Assembly: GCA_000349905.1 (NCBI GenBank)
Contig: KB722739.1
Location: 1,966,294 to 2,026,489, forward strand
Reading direction: 5' to 3'
Source of the DNA: Volvariella volvacea V23
Lineage: Eukaryota > Basidiomycota > Agaricomycetes > Agaricales > Pluteaceae
DNA: 60,196 nucleotides
Positions within the stretch are counted from its first letter, which is position 1, and every line of letters starts with the position of its first letter. Made by a program: the position numbers and the translations under genes. The notes beneath the pieces were generated by a model. That model was given only the letters and a program-made list of their open reading frames with translations. It was not told the DNA's origin and did no database searches. Positions 1 to 11,800 of this stretch are shown one piece after another.

Positions 1-77
1 ACACAGCTAAAGCTATATCTTACAGACGCAACCCAGGCCTCCTTCTCGCCACACCCAGGATATCAGCAACGCCCGCG

Positions 78-1343
78 ATGTCAACTTGTGCCCCTGTTCG
101 TGTTCCGACATACCCTCCACAGAAGAGGGGATTTGAGTCGGTTCTGGCCCTACACCCTTTGCTAATCCTCCTGTGTCTAACGTACACAGTGGGGATGATG
201 ACCCTTATCCTGTGATGGGGTTATCACGAACGCCGACCTCGAAGTGTCTCGACGGGGGCCATGGCTATGACTTACCTCTGTTATATTCACTTGCGGCCCT
301 ATTGAGGTATATAAGGAGGGGGTGCTTTTTGGAGTCTTTGCGTTCCATCTCAGCTATTGGCCCCGACCTTCATCTCCTTCAGGGGTCTACGGTATCATGG
401 TAAGCAATTCTGATATGCGATATTCCACCCCACATCATGTGTTAACCGGTCTTTGTCCCGCATAGCCATCTGTTACTGGTCTGGTTGTTCGTGGGTTAGG
501 GGACATATTACCTGAGAGTCCCCCTCGCGGTCACGACCTTGTCAGCGAAATGGAGTGCTACGCCCTTCCTTACGGGGCTCTGGGCTTTGTTTCGCATGTG
601 CTGACATATTGGACGATCGGTTGCCTCTGCCTTGGGCGAAAGCCGTTTTTCCCTTTCTTAAAGCTCGATTACGGCTTATGGGGTTTGATATGGTGTGGAT
701 TAGGGCTTGCTTTGTCTACGGGCATGGCTATTAAGACCATCACAAACTGCAAGAATACGTGGCAGTTGCTGGTCATTGCGGTTTGGAAGTTGTTCATGTC
801 CCTGTTGAGCGGCTTCACGGCTGTCCATGTGGCTATTCTGATCAGGCTGGGCAAGAGAGATAGGATAGAGTGGAATGAAATGCAAGAAATGTTAACGACC
901 GCATTAGCGTGGATCGTAGTTTGTATTTCAACTCATATCTCAACGCGGGATCAAGCTGATGAGTATTGATTTCAGATATTCCAGGCATGATAACCGGAAT
1001 GACAGGCTTGATGTCTCTAGTGGTTCAGAATTGGGAAGATCGGGGTGTTTACAAGCTCACAATTGGGTTTTACATCATTGTTGGGTTTGGCCTGGTTTTT
1101 GGCCTTTTGGTTGGAATTATAGCCGCACTAGCGGACGAAAGCAGTGCTACGGTAAATATACTTGCCTCAGGTGCCGGGTCTTTGACTATGGGGACCATAT
1201 ATTTCACGGTGTTGGCTGCATTTTACTCTGATTGGGCTCTTGGTATGATGACAGACAACATTGTTGGGACTCCTTCCAGTGACACCGCTTCATTTTATTG
1301 GACATATTGGATCGCAAAGAGGCTGCCTATGCTTAGTTGGTAA
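78..1343 (+). CDS. Multi-pass membrane protein of unknown family, copy 1
   Basis: Rebuilt as four exons: 78-188, 307-399, 466-922 and 976-1343, giving 342 aa. The first intron is the least certain; the other two have good GT/AG signals. The protein has several hydrophobic segments and ends with the string SSDTASFYWTYW near its C-terminus. Its last two exons have exactly the same lengths (457 and 368 nt) and split phase as those of the inverted paralogue at 37266-38149, and large parts are near identical, which supports the model. The intron 923-975 is 53 nt. I do not recognise the family, and no catalytic motif is visible. The ATG at 78 is chosen because it opens the frame into the first membrane segment; exons before the window edge cannot be excluded. 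Confidence 0.7.
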
Positions 1344-1695
1344 AAACACTTTGTATTTCCTTGTATTTTGTATACTTACTACGAATGCCTCTAGCAATGG
1401 AATCGCAATGTGTGTCCTGGGATCAGATGCGTCCGCATTTGTCGTTGCAATGTCGTAACCGTTCCTGCATGTGGCCTGAAATCTCATGCACGTGATCGGG
1501 AGGAGTGCCAAGATGGGAGATTGGAAATTGTGGGGCGGTGATTTTGAGCCACATTTATTTTCGTCACCCATCATCAATTCCTCCGTTGTCTTCGCTCCTT
1601 TATCTTGTCCTTTCATCGTCGCACTAGCCTTCTGACGCCGTCGTCTCGAGCGCCCACGAGCACCCCCCTGCGATTTGATTTTGACGTCGTTCGAT
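1344..1695. other. Intergenic, nothing recognised
   Basis: This is the 3' flank of the membrane protein gene and the promoter of the carrier-like gene. Short open frames overlap on both strands, but none has a recognisable product. Confidence 0.5.
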
Positions 1696-2972
1696 ATGTT
1701 GGCCTCACTCGCGACCAGCAAGCCCGTCTCTCACCTATTGGCTTTCTCCATGGGCATCATGCCTTCGCCTTTTGGAGCAGATGTACCTCTTGCTGTCAAG
1801 ATTTTGTCCTCCGTGATTACCCTCGCCTTGGTGGTCGCCCTGGTTCATCCGATCACCAACGTAATTGTGCGGTTTCGAGCGGATTACTCCCCTAAACCCG
1901 TCTACTTGCAATCTGAGGATGGAGCAGTCCTTCCTTTGCCGACCGTTGGCGTACATTCTGTGTTCGGCATGATCAGACGTATCTGGCTGATCGAGGTAAG
2001 TTTACGCACTGCGCACTGGGAGTGATGTCATAAATGAGTGTATAGGGTATTGGCGGATTCTACAAGGGCTATCGTACGTGAAATCAATTATATTCCTTGC
2101 ATGATCTGACTAAATACGAAATGAAGTGCCTACTGCTATTAGCGCCATAGTCGTCTTCCTTGTTTCTGTGGCAGTGTTGGGAATTGACGCTATTGAGCTC
2201 GGCTATAATGAGTGGCCGAGACTGTCTGCACCAGTGCGCTGTCCACATATTGTTTGCGTCACACGACTAACCGAGTGGCCCTAGGAGTCTATTACTGCAT
2301 GCTTCATCTTAACTGTTCTTGCACTCCCCATCACAGTTGTTACCTTCCGGTAAGGATCAAACTGCCACGGCACCGCGGATTTGCTGATCTCCCTTCAGTG
2401 CTATTACCACACCTTACGTTCTTCCATACTTCAACGTTCTCAAGTCTTGTCGGCTTCTTTTCACACCCACCGAACGCCATAGACCGTGGTCCATCTATCT
2501 TATTCCCGGCCTACTCATAACTAGCCTTGCGAGAAACGCCACATATCTGTTGATCCTTGCTCCGTTGCGCCGGCTTCTCCTCCCACCATTTGACACAAGC
2601 GACCCCCAAGTTGCCGCCGACAAGTTGACACTGTTCATCGCGTTGGTTGCTCTCGCGACTGTTATTACAACACCTCTCGAGGTCGTCGAAACGCGGTTGG
2701 CCATTCAGCAATACCATGCAGATCTTACAGATGCTAGTCAAACTCATAGGGATGAAGAAGGACTAGTAGACGATGTCATCAGGTATAGCACCTGTCTTAA
2801 CTGCCAATACAACAATCATAATGACCTTTCTGCTAGTTATCGGAGGGGTGATGATCCCTATATTGGCCTCCTTGACGCCACTGACCGCATCACACACGAA
2901 GAAGGCAGGTACATCTTATTCCGTGCCTGGTGGTTCACCTTCCTCGCTGGATTGTCTCTCGTCGCTGCCTAA
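1696..2972 (+). CDS. Mitochondrial carrier-like protein
   Basis: Exons are read as 1696-1995, 2046-2073, 2127-2233, 2285-2350, 2399-2782 and 2837-2972. The protein has carrier-family half-repeats: RIWLIEGIGGFYKGY followed by a hydrophobic stretch, then TPLEVVETRLAIQ, which resembles the PxD/E-x-x-K/R-x-R carrier signature, then YIGLLDATDRITHEEGR before a final membrane segment. Carriers of this family move metabolites across the inner mitochondrial membrane; the substrate cannot be told here. The last intron (54 nt) is in phase and could be read through. The exon 4 to exon 5 junction does not keep frame by one nucleotide: exon 4 ends in phase 0 at the consensus donor GTAAGG, while exon 5 after CAG at 2398 needs phase 2. 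This is either a one-base indel, a sequencing error or an unusual splice. The motifs are degenerate, so this may be an outlier (Ugo1-like or fungus-specific) and not a classical transporter. Confidence 0.65.
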
Positions 2973-4001
2973 ACCAATCGACCCACTCATGATGCTGGTT
3001 TTCGCACTTGTTCTTATCCAACTGGACTTTGCAGCCCCCCCGGCTCTTGTTTTGGTTCACCTTTGGCCTATTCACGTATCGCTCTCTGATGTCGAGTTGG
3101 CCCTCATCCTGATACCCTTGCCCCAACATGCTTTCCATGTTTGCTCGATTTCGATATAAGACCATCCGTCATGATATGACTAGACATTGCATACCCTCGT
3201 TCCTTCGATGCATCTCTCCTGGTGCTTGTACATACTATATCTCCCATGTTGTGTGTTTGTGTGCTGTGTAGAACCCGCTGAGAAAGTATTTCGAGTGTGT
3301 AGCAAATGTAACATAGTTCATTCCCTTCGCTTGTCTATACATCCCCTCCTGTAGTGTTTGCCGTGCTGCAGTAGCTAAATCGCTTCGTTGAGGGTCCCTC
3401 TTATGTTTTCTCCCTCTTGAAACCCGCTCTCGAGGTAAAATATGATACCCGCAATGCCCTGGCGCATTGATAGCCGCCCGTCATGCACGCCGCGGCATCC
3501 TCGGCATCTTTTTGACCTGTTTTCTCTCGTCCACACATGGCAGCCTATGGCTCGTTCGCCAGACAAAACGTCCTTGGCAAGCCACACTTACACCGACCCA
3601 TCATCCATATCGCTGCTAGTATGCCTCCTTGACACAACCTCAAAATATCCTTGCCTGGGGTGTTGATTTAAGCTATTAATGGCATGGCGCTGGGACTGGT
3701 GCCTTATTTGAGAAAGAGCTCGGAAGGACTTCGGGGACGCTTTTTCAAGGCAATGCACCCGACTACACAACGACCATAGGTATTGACGAGATCACCCTGC
3801 CTTAGAGCGGAGAAGCATGTCACTTTTGAGCTAACTGGGTGTCTAGGTTCGCATTGTTCTGCTGCTCGAGGCTCCTTAACTGTGCCAGTTTGTCGGCACG
3901 GTAGGCACGAATAGACTCGTGATCAAATCCGCAGTGCGTCCCAACGTGGCGAGCGTGCACAGCCCGGGACCCGTCACTTTGGCTGGGCATTTTCTCTACA
4001 C
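2973..4001. other. Intergenic, nothing recognised
   Basis: About 1 kb between the carrier-like gene and the DUF6593-like gene. Only short, composition-driven open frames are present, without conserved motifs. Confidence 0.5.
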
Positions 4002-4009
4002 TATATAAA
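4002..4009 (+). promoter_or_regulatory. TATA box
   Basis: The sequence TATATAAA begins about 45 bp before the ATG at 4048, a usual place for a TATA element with a short leader. Confidence 0.55.
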
Positions 4010-4047
4010 CCATTGGCCAGTCAACAACACGGTAACATAGGTCGACG

Positions 4048-4840
4048 ATGATTATCCCCACGCCCATGCAATCGCAGACCACCCTTGTTCAAGGTTCTGG
4101 ACAGCTCGTTGGCATCGCACCTGAAAGGATTCTCTACTTTGATCGCGACAGCTTTACCAATGCCCGTGTAATGGACGACCAGAGGCGGATAGTGTACGAT
4201 ATCAAGAGTGACAGGGATGGATATAAGACGAAGGTGTATGAAGGGGAGCACACAAGCAAGTCCGACGACCCTTTTATCACGATAGCAAAGTCGGAGATAT
4301 TCGCGGACAAGCTGAAGTTGAGAGGGCAGGAGCCAGTTAAGATTAAGAATTGGCTGAGTGGCGGGGATGGTGTTTCATGGTTGTGAGTTCTTTTCTTTTT
4401 AATTTGAGCTGGCTGGATGTCCTAACTCGAGGCATTCCGGACCTTAGTTCATTTATGCATGAAGGGACACGGTACATTTGGAGAGCATCTGGAACGTATC
4501 AGGTTTGGGTGAGTTCAGTTCGACTTGCCTCTTATGAACTGAAGGCTCACGGCTGTCTGCATTCATTCTCAACTAGTTCTTCCCTGATACCGATGTCGAC
4601 AATCCTATTGCCTGGTACCAACCGTCCAGGAAGGTAAACATAAATGGAGAAGTCAGACCCATAGCTGGCTATCTTGCCTTGAAGGGGAAAGCGTTGGAGA
4701 TGATCCAGATAGTATTGGCTTCCTATTTGTTGGTCGCGCAGAAGATAGGGTTGAACAGAAGAAGGCTGGCGATTGGAGAAGGCCAAGCACTTGCTGGGAT
4801 GGGCGACCTTGCCACTTTATATTATGCTACCAAACGCTAA
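4048..4840 (+). CDS. DUF6593-like protein
   Basis: Three exons, 4048-4382, 4448-4508 and 4577-4840, join in frame to give 219 aa. Introns are 65 and 68 nt with GTGAGT donors. The pattern fits the basidiomycete DUF6593 fold: an N-terminal stretch like NARVMDDQRRIVYDIKSD, a central strand with KSEIFADKLKLRG and WLSGGDG, then TRYIWRASGTYQVWF and PIAWYQPSRKV. The C-terminus (about residues 155-205) is more hydrophobic and helical. The function of DUF6593 proteins is unknown. The family call rests on pattern memory and not on a search. Confidence 0.55.
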
Positions 4841-6825
4841 TGACATTTTTAACACTAGCTTCGTCTGATACCCTTTGTATGCTTTGCCCTTGTCATGCTA
4901 TTCTCCCCCGATGCACGGGAGATGTCTATTTGTTTTGAATTGCGACTCAGGAAAGAATGTCGTGGTAGTGATCTCATGTTATCCAGCAATTATAATTTGC
5001 GTAGACTACTGGAATCCCAGAGCCGGCGGTATTGTTAATGGCACTGAATTGTCCCGCTGTTGCTTTGTACGCTCTCTTCCCTGAGGGAGGGCGTATCCTC
5101 CTGGAGTACACACCATTCGAGTCAAAAATATCTGAAAGTCTAGACTCGGATACGAATACCGGATTCAAAGTTCGAACAGATAGCACGTGTGCTTACCTCC
5201 AATTACCATCATTCATTCCATCCCAAGCCCTAATAAATGAAATCCCCATGGGCATCAGAGAGCTAACCTAACAACTCGTGGCTAACTCCAACCCGTTCCC
5301 TTTGTTCATATCTTGCATCGTGGACAGTCCAGACCTACCTCATTATCTACTCCTTCAGGAGTAAGACGTGATTGCATAGTGTGCATATTCATTTCAAACG
5401 AAAGCTTCCCATCATTTGAAGGTTCGTACAGCCACGCGACAAAACCATCGAGGAAAACAAGTCGATAGCAACCTATCCATCAGACCACCCGCCGCGCCAC
5501 TCACGCGCTTCTCAACATTCCTTCCAAGCCTGAACTTGGAGCATTGTGATGATCATAAATTTTATCTGACGATCCTTGATGATACTGTAGCACGAGGGGG
5601 AGCTCTTGGCGCACCTCCATACTTCCACAACGTAAATCATTTCCGGGTGTGAATTCGCAAAAAAAAGCCGCGAATTTGCTATATCACCATTTAGAACTAC
5701 GCCCGGACTTACTGGATCCGTGCCAGCCAACCACGCTTGTTTCACACTGGCGTTCAGGGCTTCGAGGGTCTTTGCCTGAGTGGACGGATAAACCGGACTG
5801 GTGGCGTTATTACGGCACTGATGGAATTAGGTCTGTTTGCTACAAGCTGAGCACGGCGCCTTTTAAGTCCGCGACAATCTATCAGAGCTGCCCTTGTTTG
5901 ACTTAATTAACTGTCGTAAATTGCCAATAAGCGTTGTACCTTTGGAGAGTCTTTAAGTAGATGGAGGAGACCTGGACCCAAGTCAAGCAAGCTTAACAGC
6001 CTGAGATCGTTTGACGTTGGTTGATTGGGAAGACGGCTGGCGTCAAGCAGGGTTTAGTGAATTGCAGCTAATTGGGCGTCACTTCTGCGCGTGTTGATAG
6101 TTGCATGATTTTAGAGAGAACGATACATGGGTACAGACGAATACACGGAAGCCTATTTCCACGACAAGAATCTATAACGACCAGAAAACGGAGAGAAAAT
6201 AGTTCTGAAGCGCTCGCTAAGCGAACAACATAGTGCTACAGCGGCTAATTTCAAGTATAGCCAATAGACAGACCAGAAGAACCAGAAGAACTGTAGGATT
6301 GCCATTCCGATGGTTAGAGTCCTTAATGGAGATTAGCGAATAGATTTAGTCGAGTTTTTTCTGGATCCTGTATTCACCCGCGGGACGGCGGGTTGCTTGA
6401 CCCTTCTTGTTGCGATAGAAGAGAATGCTACCTGGTTACAGATATGAGAGGTCAATTAGCACGTCCGTAGTAAAGGGAGCAAGACTACACGGTGTCGAAC
6501 GGGAAGGTGCATGAGACGGTTCGGAATTCGTGGAAGCCAAGAAGCGGAGAGAATGAACCATCATCGGAGGAGGCAGAAAGGAGATCAAAGGAAACGGGTA
6601 GATTTAAATGGAAGATGAATAGATTGGGAGCGTAGAATGATATCGGTCGCATTGGGAAGATGCGGAAATGAAATAAAAGGGGGCCCTTCATAGGAGCGAA
6701 GGTAACCAGAGAGACAGACAACTCCAATCTAAGAAGGCGCACCCGGAGAAGGGTTAACAGGAAGAGAAGCCCTCCTACATAGGCTTCGGGATCGCCACCG
6801 CAGATCACGAATGGGCATATGGATG
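4841..6825. other. Gene-poor stretch, no gene recognised
   Basis: Several open frames of 70-107 codons occur on both strands, for example 5032-5271 and 5649-5906 on plus and 6485-6808 on minus. Joining them across plausible introns gave no recognisable protein. They may be remnants or unrecognised exons. Confidence 0.4.
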
Positions 6826-8804
6826 CTATTCAAATTGGTGCCGCTCTAGGATTATGCTTTGCCAAGCGAAGCTCCGCGGCACCAATCCTGAACGCGTCCT
6901 TTTGGGTTGGCGCCCATAAACATTATCACGGACTCCGCACTTGCCATACAAGCTTTTTAAGTGCTTCCGGTGCTCCAAATCTTCGACCCTCAAAGCACAA
7001 GTGGCAGGACGACAAAGGAAATGGAGGCAGCAAATGAAATTATGTGGAAGAGGAAAGTCTAGAAGGGGAGGGTGAGGCAAATTATTAAAAAACTGACCTT
7101 CGTTCTCGACAAATTGGCAGTTGTTGTAGGTATCCCAGAGAGCCTTGAAGACGGGCTTGTCAGAGTAGGCATAGTGATCGCCAATGAAGGCCTTTAGGTG
7201 CTCCGTTGCCTCGGGTCCATGGTCTATGCAAGGAGCACCATAGCAATCAGTATATGACACACGAATAAGAACGATAGGTTACATACAGAAAGGCATCTTA
7301 GGGAAGAACTAGCACAATGGGCCTTTAATATACAAACAGAGTGGCAAAGAAGCGGACACTCACGTGGTGAATAACGTGGAAGTGGGCAACGTCGTGCAAG
7401 AAGAAGCGTCCTTGCCAGCCTAGGAAATCTCTATCGACAGTTGCTGCAGCACCACGTTGGAAATTCCATTCTTTGCCACGGTAATGAGGGAGATCGGGAT
7501 CAGTATGGTGAAGGTAGGTAATCATAATGACTGTATTCCACGTGTGAGTACAGAGTGGAATGTACCGCGAGACGAAATACGTACACCAGTGCGTAACTTC
7601 GAGCCACGGGATCCCGTAGTACTTTACAACTTCAGCGAATCCCCACTTTGCGCTCGCCCAGGAGACAGTATAGCCCATCGCTGCGATGCCGATGTTGGAC
7701 ATAATGACAGCATTCCTTTGTTCCTTGGTGAAGAGAATCGAATTGGGGTCAAAGTGGTTCGTCCATTTGGGGTATGCCTTTTGACCGGAGACATTGAAGA
7801 CTGCGGGTACGTGTGCACCGCATTAGCTCCAGGTCGTGCTCAGATATCAAGCCACTTACGCAAATAGGCAGGGAACGCCAGGAGCTGCTGTCTAACGAGC
7901 ATGTAGAGGGTATAAATGGGGGTATCACCGAAGTAATCCTCGTAATCAATTCCGTCAGGAACAGAGTTTTCTTCTGGAATGCCAAGATCTGCACGAGTCT
8001 TTGGCACGTAGACCTCATCTCGTTCCATCGAGGCATGATTTGAATGGTGGCGATGGTGAGAGATCTTCCAGCTGAAGTACGGCGTCCAGAGGAAGGTATG
8101 TGTGATCTGCAGCGATTAGAAGACATGAGGGGTGACATCATGAGTGACCGATTTTGTGGTCTTGGACAAGAACGTACAAAACCGAGAATGTCATTTACGG
8201 CTCTGTGATCCGAGAAGGCGCTATGGCCACACTGATAATGTGAGCGTTTAAGCGAGTTCATATCGATGAGTTTTTCCAAGTTCCGTTCTCCTCACCTCAT
8301 GACCTATCACCCATATTCCTGTGAATACTAGTCCTTGGAACCACCAGCTATGGAGGAAGTGAGTTAGCTCAATTGGACAGTCTAGTATTAATACATACTA
8401 GACGGCCCATAGGCTCCAACGCAAAACTTGCGCAACGATTGCTGTTACTGTTAGGCTCATGCCGAGCTTTTCTGACACGGTGCTCATGATTGACTTGTTG
8501 GTGAACAAGGGATCGATGCGCAATGCCAGGGACCAGAGCACCGCTGCCATGAGGATATCTCTGGAGAAGTAGAGGAGTCCACGGCGTGTGTCGCGAACAA
8601 AACAGTGAGCAGGTATGTGGTCGCGAATTTCTTTTAGTGACCTTCAAGTCGAGCGATCAGAAGCGGAAACATTGAGAAAAATGGGTCCAGAAACACGTAC
8701 CATTTCATAGGGGTAAAAGCTGGTAGGTCATTTTCATCGTATTTTTCCTCTTCTTTCCGACTGCAGAGAGCGATGGATGTTTCGCGATTCGTGCCGGACG
8801 CCAT
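6826..8804 (-). CDS. Delta-12 (oleate) fatty acid desaturase, copy 1
   Basis: Membrane desaturase that inserts a second double bond into oleoyl lipids in the ER. Nine exons are well supported: 8804-8701, 8641-8399, 8347-8296, 8231-8178, 8106-7860, 7800-7585, 7530-7364, 7308-7287 and 7223-7098. All phases match, giving about 410 aa. The three histidine boxes are present: HECGH (split by an intron after HE), SHHRHH, and HVIHH followed by FFPKMPFY. Exon 8 is a 22-nt microexon coding for FFPKMPF. The start MASGTNRET is the first ATG in frame. The C-terminus is uncertain: after FVENEG the conserved end seen in copy 2 (DIVFYKNK) is missing. A 39-nt intron would give a long foreign tail ending at 6826, while a 110-nt intron would give a short tail ending near 6944. 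Confidence 0.88.
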
Positions 8805-11800
8805 CTCAAGAATGGTTATTGGTTATCAAAGAAGGTTGGTCACAAGGGTTGTTCCACAGGGGCGTAGGGACCACAGGGTGCGCCAATCCAGCTATTATAT
8901 CAACGCGATTCGAAGTGTCTAGATTCGTGGGCCGATGGGTCATACGGTGGACATCAGAGCGAAGAATGGCCTACCGTTGAATTGTACCTGAAACGAGAAG
9001 TCGTGATGCCTCGAAAGGTCGAGGGCGATGGATGTGTCTTCAAATACCGGGAGTATTTAAGTCCACCTCCACCAACACTTACTGTCCCTTCTCTGAGCCC
9101 GGCTGACCCCCTCGACCCCCATGAATGATGGCAGGGAGGGCAAGATATGGGTTATGATGCGGTAATGCCAATCGCGAATCTCACAATCTCAAGCACTTCT
9201 CGCGTCTTCCCCTTTCGCTTACCTTGCCCCATCAGACAATTGCAAAAGAGTCAAAGTTGGCGGTTCGTCCGGGGCGAAACTGGCTCACAATGACAAACAA
9301 AATTAAGATGTGGGTTCCTGGGGTCTTTGTTTGCCCTCAATTTTGCTTTGCCATACCCCGACTTCTTCTACCTTCCTTTCTGGCTTATGCAAGATCCCTA
9401 GCAGCTCGAAAGCTTGTAATACCTTACTCAAGGAAACTCAGTAACTCAAGCATCTTACTCTCCGTGGCGCCGCTATAGTGTACTTGTGATGTCAATACCC
9501 TGCTATGCTTCCAGGTCAGTGCTGGGAAATGTCGTGCTGATAAAGTAGCAGCCCCACTTGATTCTTTCCCCGTAAGACGTTGCAGATGAAAAAAATGAAA
9601 TGAAATTCGTTTACAACATCGTTGACGTCCCTCCACACTGTCAATCTCCTATCAACACATTTGCTCACACTAACACTCAGTCTCATTCGCACTCATTGAA
9701 TCAATGACAACTTATCTGATCCGAGATCCCCCTTTGTAACGTTTCTCCCATTGTAATATTTCGTAAACGAGCAATCTGATAGAAAGGCTCTGTTCATCTA
9801 CCGCATAAGTTCATAGTTATGCCGTACACTTGATCAGTTTCAATGTGACTTTTGCCATGTCAGAAAACGAGTCCTCTATTATATTCATTCACCCGAAATG
9901 AACGCATATTATAAAGACTCAGACGTCAACTCAACCGGACTTGCAATCTACTCCGCCCTATGGAGAGGGTCGCAATGGACGGCCATGCAGAATTGCAGAC
10001 CTCTGTGTTTTATTCTGGTGATCTGGCTGCGCCCACGCTCCTCTCGCACGTCAAGAAACCGCTTGATCCCATGCCGAATGTCATAATTGCAGCTCGCCTG
10101 TAGGCGATAGACGGTCGTGTAGGTCCTAATAGGCACGAAATAAGATGTGGATACTGTAAAGATGTTGTGTTCGTGCGTTGGAACTTCATTTTAAGTAACG
10201 ATATTTTATGCAAGAAAGATCTAGACTACCTCATCGTTCACGGCGCAATCTTCTTTCTTGTGTTATTGCCAATGGACGCCTTTACAGGCACCCGAAGCTC
10301 GCTAATGTATCCTCACGTATTCCAGGCCACTTGAGGAGTTGAGAGATTCTTTGGACATGACGGGCTAGATTACCATCTCAGGGGGCGAGAACTCGGGGCG
10401 AAAGTGCAGTTCCTCCATTGGTTACTTGATGCTATTCAGCTCTTGGGTAGGATAACCCACATACCCAAGGAACGAAAAGAGCACAAGGGATCCCGCGGAT
10501 ATTATCACCTCCTACCTCAATTAGAATACCTTAACACGAGTCCCCTAACTCGAACACATGTGGTTTACCAATGTATTCGCTTCCTCCAATTAGGACACGT
10601 ACACTGCGCCCACCACTATCTCCTATGTAGTATAGCTTGCAGGGCAAAAGAAAATTGCCCCATGATACGCATCCACAATTCCATCCACAATGTGTACAAG
10701 AGGCCCTACACCAGAAGTGCCGCGGACGCGAGTTATTTTCTATTGTAATAACTAGACATAGCCAAAGTCTAGGAATGTGTAATAGATCATCAACGCGAAA
10801 ACTTGACTCCGTGCGTAGTACGTGTACATGTTAAGGTACCAATACATTAGCTGTTCTTGGTGTTTGTTGGTGGCGAACCACGAGGTAGATGCCGCGCGAT
10901 GTAGGTCCCTCACTGTATTGTTTCTTCGAATATTCTGATGACTAACAGTGAGCCTGGTGATCTGTATCAGACCGAGCGGCTAGCGTCGATTCTACCCCAT
11001 GGAAGCGTACGTATCGTTAGGATTCCAGTGACCAGGCTACTCGTGCTTTCGGCGCAGTACCTGTGGTCTTACGTCGTGCCGATGAGATTGTAAAGCAACA
11101 TCAACAGAAAAGTGGGTCTTTTCCGGTTATACCACTGAGCAGGTCTCTCTATCGTGCTTATTCTGCTTTTTGGTGGATGGGCGCTCAGCGCTTCACGTTC
11201 TGCACCTGATTCTAGTTTCTAAATGAGTTCCAGGAGACGACGGTGTACGGAACAGAATTTTACCTGTGATGATGACGACATAATTTCTCCGGTCGTGTGA
11301 ACGCCGGTCGGCGATGTACGTCGGCGTACTGGCCCACTCAAGACCGAGTGTTCGTATATGGATTGTATATCGTAACGTTCCCTGGTCTCGAGGTTCCATC
11401 TTAGTTTACTACTGGCTTTTTCCTAACCCTGAATAATGATCCCAATCCATATGCGAAAGAAACCAATGCACGAATGGAAGCCCCTTCCATTGACGACTCG
11501 GATGAGCCAAAATAGTTTACAATAGGCTTTCCACCGGAAAAGCTTAACCCTAGACCGTACGCCTATCGAAGTCACGAAACACGTCAAGAACTTGTAATCG
11601 TCGCGGAGTCGAACTCACTCCGTCAACCATCTGCCTATAGCTACAATCAGGATTAACGCTCCTAGAGGCAATGCGCGTAGCTAAATCTAGGGAGTTCTGT
11701 GTTCTCCCGAACTTCTTTTCTTACTGATATTCTCGCTCTCGCATCCGATAGCTTGGCGATACGTAAAGTAACAGAGCGTGCATGTGTCTATGCGGGGGTA

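Noticed and set aside
11590..11640. tRNA-like T-arm sequence (GAGTTCGACTC on minus)
   Set aside because: The stem does not pair as a T-arm and no D-arm, anticodon arm or acceptor stem could be drawn around it.
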